Shown here: one piece after another, positions 43,167 to 52,886 of the stretch | Layout of the letters: each line of letters starts with the position of its first letter | How positions within the stretch are numbered: position 1 is the first letter of the stretch | NCBI RefSeq assembly: GCF_000420505.1 | Contig: NZ_ATVB01000007.1 | Location: 29,811 to 93,810, forward strand | DNA from: Alloscardovia omnicolens DSM 21503 | Lineage (GTDB): Bacteria; Actinomycetota; Actinomycetes; Actinomycetales; Bifidobacteriaceae | Reading direction: 5' to 3' | DNA: 64,000 bases | Program-made: the position numbers and the translations under genes | Notes under the pieces: generated by a model | What the model was told of the DNA's origin: nothing | Seen by the model: the letters and a program-made list of their open reading frames with translations, nothing else | Databases searched by the model: none

Positions 43167-44341
43167 TAGTTTTGCTCCTTTAACCACATCTTCAAGCGCT
43201 GTGCACACTCTTGAAGGTTCTCCATACTTGCTGCATAGCTAGCGCGCACCCAACGAGACTGCGGATTACCGAATGCAGCTCCTGGGATTAACGCTACCTT
43301 TGCTTCGTAGGCAAGCTTTGTGCAGAAATCCAGACTAGATCCCTCAAACCAGTCCGGTATGCGAATAAACAGATAGAAAGTGCCATCAGGATATGCCACA
43401 GTAAAGCCCATATCCGTTAAAACCTTATACATAAAATTGCGACGTCGTGAATATTCATTCACCATAGCTTCAATATCTTCATCGCCATGCTCGTAGCCCT
43501 CTTGAGCTGCATCCATGGTAAAGGTTGCGCCTGTTGCCACATTAGATTGATGAACTTTCACAAACTCCTGTGCATACTGCTCTGGTGCTGCGATATATCC
43601 CACGCGCCAACCAGTCATAGCAAAGGATTTGGATACAGAATCAATGAGTACTGTATTATCTGGAGCATAGCGAGCAATAGAGTCTGCGCGGCCCTCACCG
43701 TAATAAATTTCGCTATATACTTCGTCAGAAACAACCAGAATATTATGGTGCGTGACCACGTCAGCCAGCGCCTTCAGCTCGTCCGTTGCGAGCGCTACAC
43801 CAGTTGGGTTATTAGGATAATTAATAATCAAAACAGGACGCTTACCTGCAGTCTTGGCACGTTCAATAGCCTTCTCGAGCTGCTGCGGTGTGAGCTTAAA
43901 GCCGGTGTCGGTAGTGTCTATAAGATCAAGACTTCCACCAGCAAGCAAAGTCTGAGTTTTATAGGCTCCAAAAGCCGGAATAGGAATAATAGATTGTGTT
44001 TCTGAGCTGAGAAGTGCTCCCAAGCTAGACGATAGCGCTTCAGATCCACCTACAGTTGCCACAATATTGTCAACACTATAATCCAAGCCACGTCGGCGCT
44101 TTAAATAGTCAACCACTGCCTGGCGGAATCCCATTGTTCCAGCATTTGGTGCGTAATGTGTGCGCCCTGCCTGAATGGAATCAATACCTGCCTGCACTAC
44201 GCGAGCAGGAGTAGGAAAATCCGGCTCCCCTAAAGTCAATTTAATAATGCCATCAATGTTAGAAATATCGGCATCAAAAGAACGAATTAATGAGCCGCGT
44301 AAATCGCGCACGGCAGAACGTACTGCGTTATCTGTCATCAT
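43166..44341 (-). CDS. Class I/II pyridoxal-phosphate aminotransferase
   Basis: 391 residues, fold type I. The PLP lysine lies in SVSKSFAMTGWRVGY; other conserved parts are INYPNNPTGVAL and VSDEVYSEIYYG. Similar to PatA/AspC-type enzymes, using an amino acid and 2-oxoglutarate. It begins with a tandem ATG (44341/44338) after GAGGAGAT. It is the first gene of the two-gene unit with the permease. Exact substrate is not readable. Confidence 0.93.
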   Translation of the reverse strand: MMTDNAVRSAVRDLRGSLIRSFDADISNIDGIIKLTLGEPDFPTPARVVQAGIDSIQAGRTHYAPNAGTMGFRQAVVDYLKRRRGLDYSVDNIVATVGGSEALSSSLGALLSSETQSIIPIPAFGAYKTQTLLAGGSLDLIDTTDTGFKLTPQQLEKAIERAKTAGKRPVLIINYPNNPTGVALATDELKALADVVTHHNILVVSDEVYSEIYYGEGRADSIARYAPDNTVLIDSVSKSFAMTGWRVGYIAAPEQYAQEFVKVHQSNVATGATFTMDAAQEGYEHGDEDIEAMVNEYSRRRNFMYKVLTDMGFTVAYPDGTFYLFIRIPDWFEGSSLDFCTKLAYEAKVALIPGAAFGNPQSRWVRASYAASMENLQECAQRLKMWLKEQN

Positions 44342-44421
44342 ATCTCCTCAAAGCTCGCCCATGTGCACTCACACACTTTACTCATCAAAGACGATGTTAG
44401 CGGCAATTTATTTCATGTGTC

Positions 44422-45516
44422 TTACATGGAGAAACGCTGAGAAAGATAATCACGCAAGCTAAGTGGCAAGGTGTAGAGCGCTGTGGTCTGCAACTGTTCT
44501 ACACGCGTGACTGCCAGCATAGCCATAATTTGTGCACATTGTTCATCCCATTGATGCATAAGAGCAATAGTGGATTCCACAGCTTCATCGGCATCCTCAC
44601 TGCTCGTAATAGAGTGCAAGAAGGCTGCAGATAGACCCACTGCATCAGCACCTAAAGCCACATACTTCATAATATCGAGCGGATGACGCACACCACCAGA
44701 GGCAATAATACGCAGCGCATCACTGCTCATATGAGCGTTTGTGCGAGCATAAACTGTTTCCATAAGCGAACGAATAGTGCTCATGCCCCAGTTTTCCAAA
44801 TAATCGTAGTGATGCTCACTATTGCGCGCATTTTCAATCTGAATAAAATTCGTGCCGCCACTTCCAGCCACATCAATTGTGCTAACGCCCATCTTTATAA
44901 GGTTTTGAGCAGTTTCATGACTAATACCAAAACCCACTTCTTTCACAATAACGGGAACTTTCAGCTCATGCACGCACGTTTCAATTGTGTGCTGCCACCC
45001 TCGAAAATCCTTCTCTCCTTCTGGCATAACAATTTCTTGGGCTGCATTGAGATGGATTTGCAAAGCACTAGCACCAATGAGATCAACTACCATTTGCGCT
45101 GACTCTCGTGTATGTTCAGCTCCAAGATTGGCAATAAACTGCACATCTGGAAAATCTTCACGCAACTGAGCATATGCTTGACGGGTAGAAGGATTTTTCA
45201 CAGCAATACTCATTGAGCCTAAAGCCAATGGAGATCCGGTTGCTTGAGCCACCCGAGCCAGACGACGATTAATATCATTGGCACACTCAGTTCCACCTGT
45301 CATAGCGTTAATAAAATATGGTCGCTTGAGATGAAGTCCTGCGAAAGAGCTAGAAAGATCAACATCGGCTACGCTGGTTTCAGGTAAAGCATTATGCACA
45401 AACTGCATACCATCGATTTCTGCATGAGCATCGGCTGGAGCGCTGCCGTAAAACTGGTTGGCTAAACGCACGTGATCATCTTTTCGTGAAGAAATATGGG
45501 GATCTACTGTCGTCAT
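44422..45516 (-). CDS. fni: Type 2 isopentenyl-diphosphate delta-isomerase
   Basis: A 364-residue FMN-dependent enzyme that interconverts IPP and DMAPP, the last step here of the mevalonate route. Visible are the start YFINAMTGGTECANDINRRL, KEVGFGIS, the FMN/phosphate loops DVAGSGGTNF and ASGGVRHPLDIMKYVALGAD. The ATG at 45516 is preferred over the TTG at 45546, because it gives the family N-terminus (HISSRKDDHV...). It lies 14 bases past the phosphomevalonate kinase stop, in the mevalonate operon. Confidence 0.94.
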   Translation of the reverse strand: MTTVDPHISSRKDDHVRLANQFYGSAPADAHAEIDGMQFVHNALPETSVADVDLSSSFAGLHLKRPYFINAMTGGTECANDINRRLARVAQATGSPLALGSMSIAVKNPSTRQAYAQLREDFPDVQFIANLGAEHTRESAQMVVDLIGASALQIHLNAAQEIVMPEGEKDFRGWQHTIETCVHELKVPVIVKEVGFGISHETAQNLIKMGVSTIDVAGSGGTNFIQIENARNSEHHYDYLENWGMSTIRSLMETVYARTNAHMSSDALRIIASGGVRHPLDIMKYVALGADAVGLSAAFLHSITSSEDADEAVESTIALMHQWDEQCAQIMAMLAVTRVEQLQTTALYTLPLSLRDYLSQRFSM

Positions 45517-45530
45517 ATCACTTACTTTCT

Positions 45531-46544
45531 TTAGCCCAAATGCCAATCCATTGGCATAATACCTGCTTTATTCCATGCTGTACGTAAGGCATGACCATCA
45601 ACATCATCATACGTTAAGGCAATAGCACAGTCACCGCCGCCAGCTCCAGAGAACTTTGCTGCGCACCCATGCTCTTGTGCAATGTGCACACACTTTTTTA
45701 ATTCTGGAGTATTCATAAAATCTCCAGTTTTTCTTGAGAATTCAGTAAGAAGTGCGCTGGATTGAGCATATGCTGCAACAAAATCATGAGCATTATTGGT
45801 ACGGCAGGATTCACGAATTGCCTCGGAAATATGGGTGGATTCACGCACGAAACTACTGTATGCCGCACTATTGTTTGTTTTATACGCCCGCACAGATTGA
45901 ACAAGTTCAGCTGAACTAGCTGGTGAACCTGTCCATGCAATAAAAGATTGAATCCCCATTGGCCATTGTAATCTATCCAGAACAAGCTGAGACCATACGC
46001 TGTTAACTATCTCATGAAGATTCAGCGTATCTATGGTGTTACCTAGTTCGCGCACAAAATCCTGATCTGGGCGCACATAGTATATAAGCTGACCGAAGGC
46101 AGAGCACGCAATATCACCTGCAGATCCATTATCGTGCACCAGTTGCAGAGCTAGAACAGCAAGTTTGTAAATGTGTTCTGCTGATAATGCATATGCATTG
46201 AGTAAGGCTTCGAGTACTGCCACTGTGACGGCACCAGAAGATCCTAAACCATATTTGCGCCCATCAGTTTCAACTAATTCAGATTCAATGCGAAGAGCAG
46301 TATGTGCAGTAAGAGTAACGCCTTCTTCGGCTAAATAGCGTGACGCAATCCAAAAAGATGCCTTAACATAGCGATCACTATCATCAGTACGTATTGACGG
46401 GCGTTGAGTAACATCACAGACCATGAACGCATCATCACTTTCGCTTACAATAGCACGCAAATGACGATTCACAGCAGCAATAACAGCAGCACCTCCGTCA
46501 ACTACTGCATACTCACCGCATATATAGAGTTTCCCTTTAGCCAT
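45531..46544 (-). CDS. mvaK2: Phosphomevalonate kinase
   Basis: A 337-residue GHMP kinase that phosphorylates mevalonate 5-phosphate. The opening KGKLYICGEYAVVDGGAAVI, the ATP loop GLGSSGAVTVAVLEALL and the C-terminal FSGAGGGDCAIAL are the three GHMP motifs in order. The ATG at 46544 has a GGAGTG SD and overlaps the end of mvaD by eight bases. Order in the operon (kinase, decarboxylase, this kinase, isomerase) matches gram-positive mevalonate clusters. Confidence 0.94.
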   Translation of the reverse strand: MAKGKLYICGEYAVVDGGAAVIAAVNRHLRAIVSESDDAFMVCDVTQRPSIRTDDSDRYVKASFWIASRYLAEEGVTLTAHTALRIESELVETDGRKYGLGSSGAVTVAVLEALLNAYALSAEHIYKLAVLALQLVHDNGSAGDIACSAFGQLIYYVRPDQDFVRELGNTIDTLNLHEIVNSVWSQLVLDRLQWPMGIQSFIAWTGSPASSAELVQSVRAYKTNNSAAYSSFVRESTHISEAIRESCRTNNAHDFVAAYAQSSALLTEFSRKTGDFMNTPELKKCVHIAQEHGCAAKFSGAGGGDCAIALTYDDVDGHALRTAWNKAGIMPMDWHLG

Positions 46545-47568
46545 AGAGTTCACTCCACTGAGCAGCATCAAGCAATTCAGGTGCGTCGCCAGGTACAGCA
46601 TCAAAAAGAGTAATCTCAGGAAAAGCTGCAGATAAGCGCTCATGCAATTGATCTTGGTCACTGCGGCGGCACAAAATTTTTACGTTAGGACCAGCATCCA
46701 TTGTAAAGTATGCGCTTAATCCTTCATCGCGCAATGCTTGCACGAATTCAATCACTTGTAAACTCTTTGAAGTCATATATGTGAAAGGTGGGTTAGCAGC
46801 AAACATGGTGGCGTGGAATTTCATGCAATTAGCTTCCATAGCAGCGCCAATAGCATCAATATTACGGGAGACAATTCCTGCACGCACCGCCTCCAAATCC
46901 TGCTGCGATGCTTGCCTCCACAACGAATAAAATGCTGACGTAGCTGCCGTATGTTTCATGCCATAAGTGCTAGAAATTTTTTTATGCTGCGTAGAAATAG
47001 CAGCCACAACCATTGCCACATCCCAGTCAGCATTATCAAGAGGAACAGCCACAGAATCTTGACTTCCTGTGCCATACGACCACTCCACAAAACCGCCAAA
47101 AATACTGCGCGTAGCCGACCCTGAACCCCGACGAGCGAAAGTAGATAATTCCGTATCGCTCATATGAGGCTCATGTGGATACGCGCGTTCAAAAAGCGCT
47201 CGAGCAGCAAAAGCGAGAGCAGCAAAACCGCTGGAGGAGCTTGCTAAACCCGCAGCAGTTGGCACATGATTATGGCTATCAACGCGCACAGCAGGAGCAT
47301 CTGCGCATCCGTAGCGTTCGCGGAAAAGATTCAAAACGCGAGATACTTTCGCTGTAGAGGCATCGTCTTGCTTCTCTCCTGCTAAATGCAGAGAGTCTTT
47401 CTTCGCCTTATTATCAAAAGTTAAGCGCGTATCGGTATACAGCGAATCTAAAGTAAGTGACAAGCTGGTGCTTGTTGGTAAATACAAGACGTCGTCACGC
47501 TTACCCCAGTATTTAATCAGTGCAATATTAGTATGCGCACGAGCTGCAACGCTGAGCGTATGTAACAT
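46537..47568 (-). CDS. mvaD: Diphosphomevalonate decarboxylase
   Basis: A 343-residue GHMP-type enzyme that converts mevalonate diphosphate to IPP. Conserved parts are HTNIALIKYWGKRD near the N-terminus, PTSTSLSLTLD, and the loop AAGLASSSSGFAALAFA, with FTMDAGPNVK near the C-terminus. Its ATG overlaps the mevalonate kinase stop (TAATG). It works between the two kinases and the isomerase. Confidence 0.95.
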   Translation of the reverse strand: MLHTLSVAARAHTNIALIKYWGKRDDVLYLPTSTSLSLTLDSLYTDTRLTFDNKAKKDSLHLAGEKQDDASTAKVSRVLNLFRERYGCADAPAVRVDSHNHVPTAAGLASSSSGFAALAFAARALFERAYPHEPHMSDTELSTFARRGSGSATRSIFGGFVEWSYGTGSQDSVAVPLDNADWDVAMVVAAISTQHKKISSTYGMKHTAATSAFYSLWRQASQQDLEAVRAGIVSRNIDAIGAAMEANCMKFHATMFAANPPFTYMTSKSLQVIEFVQALRDEGLSAYFTMDAGPNVKILCRRSDQDQLHERLSAAFPEITLFDAVPGDAPELLDAAQWSELYG

Positions 47569-48533
47569 TATTGAATGCCTTTCGATTCAAGAGGAACAAG
47601 CCACGTATGTATAGCACCCGCTTGTGCCAGAGCCTTGCGAATACGCTGTGCATAGGAGGCTGATTGAGCCAGAGCAATCATGCAACCGCCACGACCACCT
47701 CCAGTCAGCTTTGCCCCCACAGCGCCTGCAACGTGAGCAGCATGAATGCAGCGATCGAGAGCAGGATGAGAAACACTTAAACTCGACAGAACCCGCTGTG
47801 CTTCATTCATATTCTCTCCCAAATCATGAATAGAATCAGCACGTAAAGCATCCGCAGATTCATACGAGAGCTGACCTAAACGATGAATATGCGACCATGT
47901 TTCACGTGAAACATTCGGATCGTATGACTTGAGTAAGGAGCGCACATCACTTACAGCTTCGCGCGTACTGCCCGTTATTCCCGTATCTGCTACAACAAGC
48001 ACAGCATCTGTATGGAAAGCAAAAGTGGAGATTTCCACACTGCGCTGGAACCATACTGCACTATGAGAGGCAACTGCCGCACTATCTAAACCTGATGCGG
48101 TGGAATGGGCAATATTTTCGGCAATCTGGGAGTACTCAAATTCTTCCTTAAAACTTAAAGCACGTCCAGCAAATTTAGCCACAGCTCGCACAGTTGCCAC
48201 CGCCACAGCAGCAGAAGAACCCATACCGCGTTCATGAGGAATACCAGAACGCACAATCAAGTCAAAACCTTTATTTTTCAAGGAAAAATCGTAGATAAGA
48301 CGGTCTACAAGCACGCGGATATTGCTAAGCATATCTGGAGCGTGACGCAATAATCCGCAGAAATACTCGCAATCAATAAAAATACTGTTATCTAGGCGCG
48401 GATTTAAGCGAACACTCATGCGCGCTTCTTCTAAAGGAAGAACTATTGCAGGTTGATTGTACACAACAGAATGTTCGCCAATGAGTATAACTTTGCCATG
48501 CGAGACACCGCGATACTCCCCATTCTTGACCAT
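47568..48533 (-). CDS. mvk: Mevalonate kinase
   Basis: A 321-residue GHMP kinase, first committed phosphorylation of mevalonate. Motif 1 is HGKVILIGEHSVVYNQPAI, motif 2 PHERGMGSSAAVAVA, motif 3 LTGGGRGGCMIAL. It is the first gene of the mevalonate operon in this window; HMG-CoA synthase and reductase are not nearby and must be elsewhere. The ATG at 48533 follows a weak SD. Confidence 0.95.
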   Translation of the reverse strand: MVKNGEYRGVSHGKVILIGEHSVVYNQPAIVLPLEEARMSVRLNPRLDNSIFIDCEYFCGLLRHAPDMLSNIRVLVDRLIYDFSLKNKGFDLIVRSGIPHERGMGSSAAVAVATVRAVAKFAGRALSFKEEFEYSQIAENIAHSTASGLDSAAVASHSAVWFQRSVEISTFAFHTDAVLVVADTGITGSTREAVSDVRSLLKSYDPNVSRETWSHIHRLGQLSYESADALRADSIHDLGENMNEAQRVLSSLSVSHPALDRCIHAAHVAGAVGAKLTGGGRGGCMIALAQSASYAQRIRKALAQAGAIHTWLVPLESKGIQ

Positions 48534-48618
48534 GTTCTCTACTCTAAGAATTCTTTGTCGTTTTTCCAGCTCTCCTTAAGGTCTCTATACATAAAAATCA
48601 CGAGTAAAACATCACTCC

Positions 48619-49983
48619 TTATCTCTTCTCTAGTAATCGAGGATTAAGAGCTGGCACTCCCGGCTGAACAGTATCTGTTTGTATATGATTAGTAAATTTA
48701 TCATCAATTTTCAAACTCGAGATGAGTTTATATGTCTTTCGCGAGTACACATTAATATGTGAATGTTCTCCTAAACCCGCGTTTATAGGAAGCCAGATTT
48801 GGTATATGCGTTCGGCATCGCAATCCAAAAAAACATTTCCTACAGGCAATTTATCTTCAGGAACCAGCGGCGGGACAATTTCAGTCGTTTTACCAGTAGT
48901 TAAATCTACGTCAAAGATTGCTCCACTATCAAAGCTCGCAATAATAAACGAATTTTCGTTTAGTGATCCACTCGTATACATAGTTCCGTTCCATTGGCTG
49001 CCATATGGATCGTAGAGAAGTTTACCCTCTTCATCCCTCAGCACAGTAATTGCATACTCACCACTTATAACATTCCACTTAAGAATACCTAAAATAAAAC
49101 CTTTTTCGTTCGAATGATAACTTGCTAAAGCTTTCCCAATTATAACCATTGAATACATCCAATTATTTTTGCATGCAGTCAATGGTTTTCCAGAACCCTT
49201 TACTTCTATTACTGGCTTATTGTCTGTATATTCTAAAACATCTTGTGCATTGCTAAAATCTTGTGCATTCACTGTTTTAATGACATGTACTTTTTTATAA
49301 ACAGGCTTATTCTTTTCTGACAATTGATACATAACATTTGTAGGTCTATCTAAACGTTCACTATCTGCAGCTACATCATACGAATTACCGTTTTCGCAAA
49401 CAGCCACGTTTTCCCCAAGAATATTTTCATTACGAAGTGTATACGTAAACTCATTATATCCACCATCAGAAGATGAAACACTCAGCACACTATTATTCTT
49501 CGTACCTATTCCCTTGTTATACATGGTCAAAGCATGAGAATCATCAAGTGCATATGTCGTGTATTCGAATTCTGTTTTGTCATGTTTTGTAGCTTTTATC
49601 CTATGGGAGTGTGCATCGATAAAATAATCATATTTCCTATCAGAATAGAAAATTCCTTCTGCTGTCCACGCAATCTGTTTCAGAAACATATACGAGTTAT
49701 CTTGGATTTCGTACGTACCGTCTTTATAAATAAAAGCGATTTGAGAACGGTCTTTCGGATATGTCGTTGTATCCGCCAGCTCGTAAAGGGGTACTGCTGC
49801 AACAACCCTTGATAAATCTACCTGTGAACCGTTATAGCGAGAACCATCAATATTGAATTCATAACTATATCCATCGCCACGATTACTCCCTCGTATGGCT
49901 CTGATGATAGATGAGCATCCACCAACCAGAGAACACACGAGGGTAGCAACGAGCAACGTTTTCATACAACGCTGCAGACTCAT
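48619..49983 (-). CDS. Lipoprotein of unknown function
   Basis: 454 residues with a lipoprotein signal and lipobox SLVGGC near residue 23. The mature part is beta-rich with repeated blade-like strands (FIYKDGTYEI, IAWTAEGIFYSD, IASFDSGAIFDVDLTTGKT), suggesting a beta-propeller. It lies 12 bases past the next gene (49996-50757), which encodes a secreted NlpC/P60-like enzyme, so both may act together at the cell surface. No family was recognised. Confidence 0.75.
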   Translation of the reverse strand: MSLQRCMKTLLVATLVCSLVGGCSSIIRAIRGSNRGDGYSYEFNIDGSRYNGSQVDLSRVVAAVPLYELADTTTYPKDRSQIAFIYKDGTYEIQDNSYMFLKQIAWTAEGIFYSDRKYDYFIDAHSHRIKATKHDKTEFEYTTYALDDSHALTMYNKGIGTKNNSVLSVSSSDGGYNEFTYTLRNENILGENVAVCENGNSYDVAADSERLDRPTNVMYQLSEKNKPVYKKVHVIKTVNAQDFSNAQDVLEYTDNKPVIEVKGSGKPLTACKNNWMYSMVIIGKALASYHSNEKGFILGILKWNVISGEYAITVLRDEEGKLLYDPYGSQWNGTMYTSGSLNENSFIIASFDSGAIFDVDLTTGKTTEIVPPLVPEDKLPVGNVFLDCDAERIYQIWLPINAGLGEHSHINVYSRKTYKLISSLKIDDKFTNHIQTDTVQPGVPALNPRLLEKR

Positions 49984-49995
49984 ATCATTTCCTTG

Positions 49996-50757
49996 CTAGA
50001 CATTAATAGTCTTATATGTATGTGTAAGACGAGAGTCACGAATACTATATGGATATACGAAATTATCGTTTGGTGCTAAATCAATGCTTGTACCATACAT
50101 GTACGCAGCCCAAACGAGCTGACTACAATTTAGGCCACCCCAATCATTTCGATTTGTACCGACAATCCATGCATTATAACCACGACCAATATAGGTACGC
50201 GCACGCGTAGCAGCCTTATCGCGATTCGCCTGTGATGTTTTTACGGATTGCAAGAATGCACGCCCAGAAGCGCGAGAGTACTGCCGATTGACCTGCCGTG
50301 CGACTTCTCCTGGGCCAACAGCTTCAACTATATCCGTTTTACTCACGAAAATTCCAGTATGCCCATGGTTCCAACCGACAGTATTATTCCCCTCGGAAAC
50401 AAATACATCACCACGATTATCAGCATCTTCCAACGGATTATGCTTGTTATTATTCGAAGCGCGAGTCATCGGTCCTGTATCGTAACCCGTCTCATATTTA
50501 CGTGATTCAGCAAGTGTCTCCTGAGCTACAGAAAGCTTTGTTTTGCCAGTCTGTTGAGCAACTTGAGTAATTTGTGAATCTAACTCGCTATATGAATATA
50601 CATATCCGTATGATTTCTGTAAGTCAGAAACTACGGAATTATATTCATCAGGAATACTTGCACTTGCATACGCTGTGCATGGCATCAGAAATACGACGAA
50701 TGCTGCAACTAATAATAACGTAACCATCCTCACGATACGCCTATATATATGTTTCAT
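49996..50757 (-). CDS. Secreted NlpC/P60-like (YiiX/YebB type) protein
   Basis: 253 residues with a signal peptide (cleavage near AYASAS). The C-terminal part has the His in NHGHTGIFVSKTD and, further on, a Cys in GGLNCSQLVWAAY, the order of permuted NlpC/P60 (YiiX-like) enzymes. These hydrolyse peptide or lipid amide/ester bonds, in some cases in the cell wall. The start is at 50757 with AAGGGAG upstream. A -10 candidate TATACT is at 50809-50814 on the minus strand. It may be co-transcribed with the lipoprotein gene that follows. Confidence 0.8.
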   Translation of the reverse strand: MKHIYRRIVRMVTLLLVAAFVVFLMPCTAYASASIPDEYNSVVSDLQKSYGYVYSYSELDSQITQVAQQTGKTKLSVAQETLAESRKYETGYDTGPMTRASNNNKHNPLEDADNRGDVFVSEGNNTVGWNHGHTGIFVSKTDIVEAVGPGEVARQVNRQYSRASGRAFLQSVKTSQANRDKAATRARTYIGRGYNAWIVGTNRNDWGGLNCSQLVWAAYMYGTSIDLAPNDNFVYPYSIRDSRLTHTYKTINV

Positions 50758-51112
50758 TTCAACTCCCTTGTCAAAACGTTAAGCGTAATCAGCTTTGATT
50801 ACACTATTAGTATAACTCTTCTCAACTCGCAAAAAAATAGGTACCCCGTTTCTCATGATTTAAGTAATCACGGAACTATGATGGAGATTTAGAAGCTAAT
50901 ACAAGGGATCGTTAATCCGAAAGGTTTAAGACTATTAAAATGCATGTACAGCTAGCCCATGACTTAACAGGAGAAGAACGTACTTTCAGCCAAAACAATT
51001 AAACAAAACACGGAGTGCAGGGGCGATTGAGACAATGCCTTTCCCTTACCTCTCTTCACGACCTTGTTACTCTCGGTAATGTTATGCATGAGCTTACGAC
51101 TTATTCACGCTG
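50758..51112. other. 355-bp intergenic region
   Basis: The left part holds the promoter of the NlpC/P60-like gene (-10 candidate TATACT at 50809-50814). The rest, up to the end of the glycosyltransferase gene, shows no gene and no clear terminator hairpin. Confidence 0.45.
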
Positions 51113-52147
51113 TTAGCTATTAAAACCGACCGCAAAATTTGTGATGGCATAACCGGCGCGCACTAATTCACGACCCCATGCGCCAGGAATAGTCATAAAT
51201 CGTGCAGAAATTTCTTGCGCACGCAAATCGTTGTATAGCTCTTCACTATGCTCACGTAAATTCGCCCAAATCTGATCTTTCTGCTCCCAGCGTTTCGGAT
51301 CTTTTGCAAGAGTAAGGAAAACGCTTGTCACCATAAACTGCGAGCTCAAATAATGCAGCATGTAGCGGTACAATCCATCAGATACTTCACCGCGAGCTGG
51401 CATCGCCTCAACCATAATTTTATTAACTTTTATCAGCTGGTCTACGCGCTGAATCATAATATCTTTCTGCACGCTCTGTCCTTCACGGCCAATAAAATAA
51501 CGGTACAAATCAATATTCAAATACGTTAAAGTTTTCACCCATGGCAATGGTTGGAAAGCGTAAATAAAGTCAACATAGAAAGTATGCTCCGGTAGCACCA
51601 TACCGCTGGCACGCACAACTTCTGTTCTAAAAGTCAGCGTATGCATCAACAAATACTGCTGAATACGACATGGATTCATATCGTCCCAGGTTAAACGAGT
51701 ATTTGCTTCAAAAATATTTTTGTAGCGAATAGTGCGCGTATGGCGCTTAGCTATGTTCTCGTAACTATAGTTACTAACTACTAAATCAACAGGTTGAGAA
51801 GCCATGGCTTGGGAGCGAAGGAAAGTAATATACGTAACGTAAGCAGCGCTATCAATCCAATCGTCTGCATCAACAATTTTTATATATTGACCCGTTGCCG
51901 CTGCAATACCTGCATTACAAGCTCCACCATGACCTGCATTGGTCTGGTGAATAACGCGCACCACGTCTGGGTAACGCTCAGCAAAGGTATCTGCGAGTAT
52001 TGCCGTGCCATCGCGCGAACCGTCATCAACAATGATGATTTCCACATCGGAGGTATCCGAAGTATCGAGAAGAGAGTTCACGCAACGCGCTAAATAATCT
52101 TCTACATTGTAGGACGGAACCACAAAAGAAATAGTTTTGTCAGCCAT
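51113..52147 (-). CDS. Family 2 glycosyltransferase
   Basis: A GT-A fold enzyme of about 344 residues that adds sugars to a lipid, glycan or polymer. The start SFVVPSYNVEDYLARCVNSL, IVDDGSRDGT and the metal-binding DADDWID are the classical GT2 motifs. The C-terminal 150 residues are helical without obvious membrane segments. The ATG at 52147 is preferred over 52183 because the family begins at MADKTIS. It may work with the GtrA-like protein downstream of the GH3 gene; acceptor and donor unknown. Confidence 0.93.
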   Translation of the reverse strand: MADKTISFVVPSYNVEDYLARCVNSLLDTSDTSDVEIIIVDDGSRDGTAILADTFAERYPDVVRVIHQTNAGHGGACNAGIAAATGQYIKIVDADDWIDSAAYVTYITFLRSQAMASQPVDLVVSNYSYENIAKRHTRTIRYKNIFEANTRLTWDDMNPCRIQQYLLMHTLTFRTEVVRASGMVLPEHTFYVDFIYAFQPLPWVKTLTYLNIDLYRYFIGREGQSVQKDIMIQRVDQLIKVNKIMVEAMPARGEVSDGLYRYMLHYLSSQFMVTSVFLTLAKDPKRWEQKDQIWANLREHSEELYNDLRAQEISARFMTIPGAWGRELVRAGYAITNFAVGFNS

Positions 52148-52250
52148 ATAGTTTTCTACTCTCATACAAAATCTGTCTGGCACGAAGCCAGACAGATTTT
52201 AGTTTATCAAAGAGGGCTTAAAAGTCTAAAGATGCAGTGCTTTAAACCGC

Positions 52251-52886
52251 TTATTTCTTGCTCTTTGGCATAATCCAGAACTTGAGCAGAGGGTAAGAAA
52301 CCACCACAGCCAGCAAAGTATTAAATACTGCTGACAAGGTGCTTGCCAAACCACCCCAACCCATGCTTTCGCTCCATGCAGTAATGTAGCTTGGTGCAAA
52401 GCCGGAGACGATAATAATAATGATGGCGAGAATAACGTACTTCCACGCTGCATCCTTAAAGTTGGAGTCTGACTTAAAGACCCACTTCATCTGTACAAAG
52501 AAGTTAACGGTCTGCGCCACAATTTCGGCAATAATCGTGGCCAAGAACATACCCAAACCGCCAGCTTTTGCATCGTAGTTGTAGAACAGGAAGTGGAACG
52601 GTTCAGTTAAGCCCATCGCTGTTACAAACAGTGGGGTGAGGCACCACAGCATAAGGAAACGGCTAACCGTAGAAATATTCGAGAGCACGTTAAACAGGAT
52701 GAACTCCCACAAAGCTGGGTGAGTGTCTATCCACTGGGCGATGCCATTTTTCTTAGCAGATTTAGATGGCTTTTCGTTAGACTTTGAGCTAGCCTTCTCT
52801 GCTACCAAGCCCGCTGCGCTTTCACCTAACTTCGCATCTACCTTCTCGCCCACGCTCGACTGAGTTGTTTCATTCATATTAGTCAT
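52251..52886 (-). CDS. GtrA-like multi-pass membrane protein
   Basis: 211 residues. A charged N-terminus of about 50 residues is followed by four hydrophobic helices with FFVQMKWVFKSD after the second, a pattern (NFxxxxxWVF) seen in GtrA proteins. These are thought to move lipid-linked sugars across the membrane. Its start overlaps the end of the GH3 gene by eight bases, so they form one operon. Confidence 0.75.
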   Translation of the reverse strand: MTNMNETTQSSVGEKVDAKLGESAAGLVAEKASSKSNEKPSKSAKKNGIAQWIDTHPALWEFILFNVLSNISTVSRFLMLWCLTPLFVTAMGLTEPFHFLFYNYDAKAGGLGMFLATIIAEIVAQTVNFFVQMKWVFKSDSNFKDAAWKYVILAIIIIIVSGFAPSYITAWSESMGWGGLASTLSAVFNTLLAVVVSYPLLKFWIMPKSKK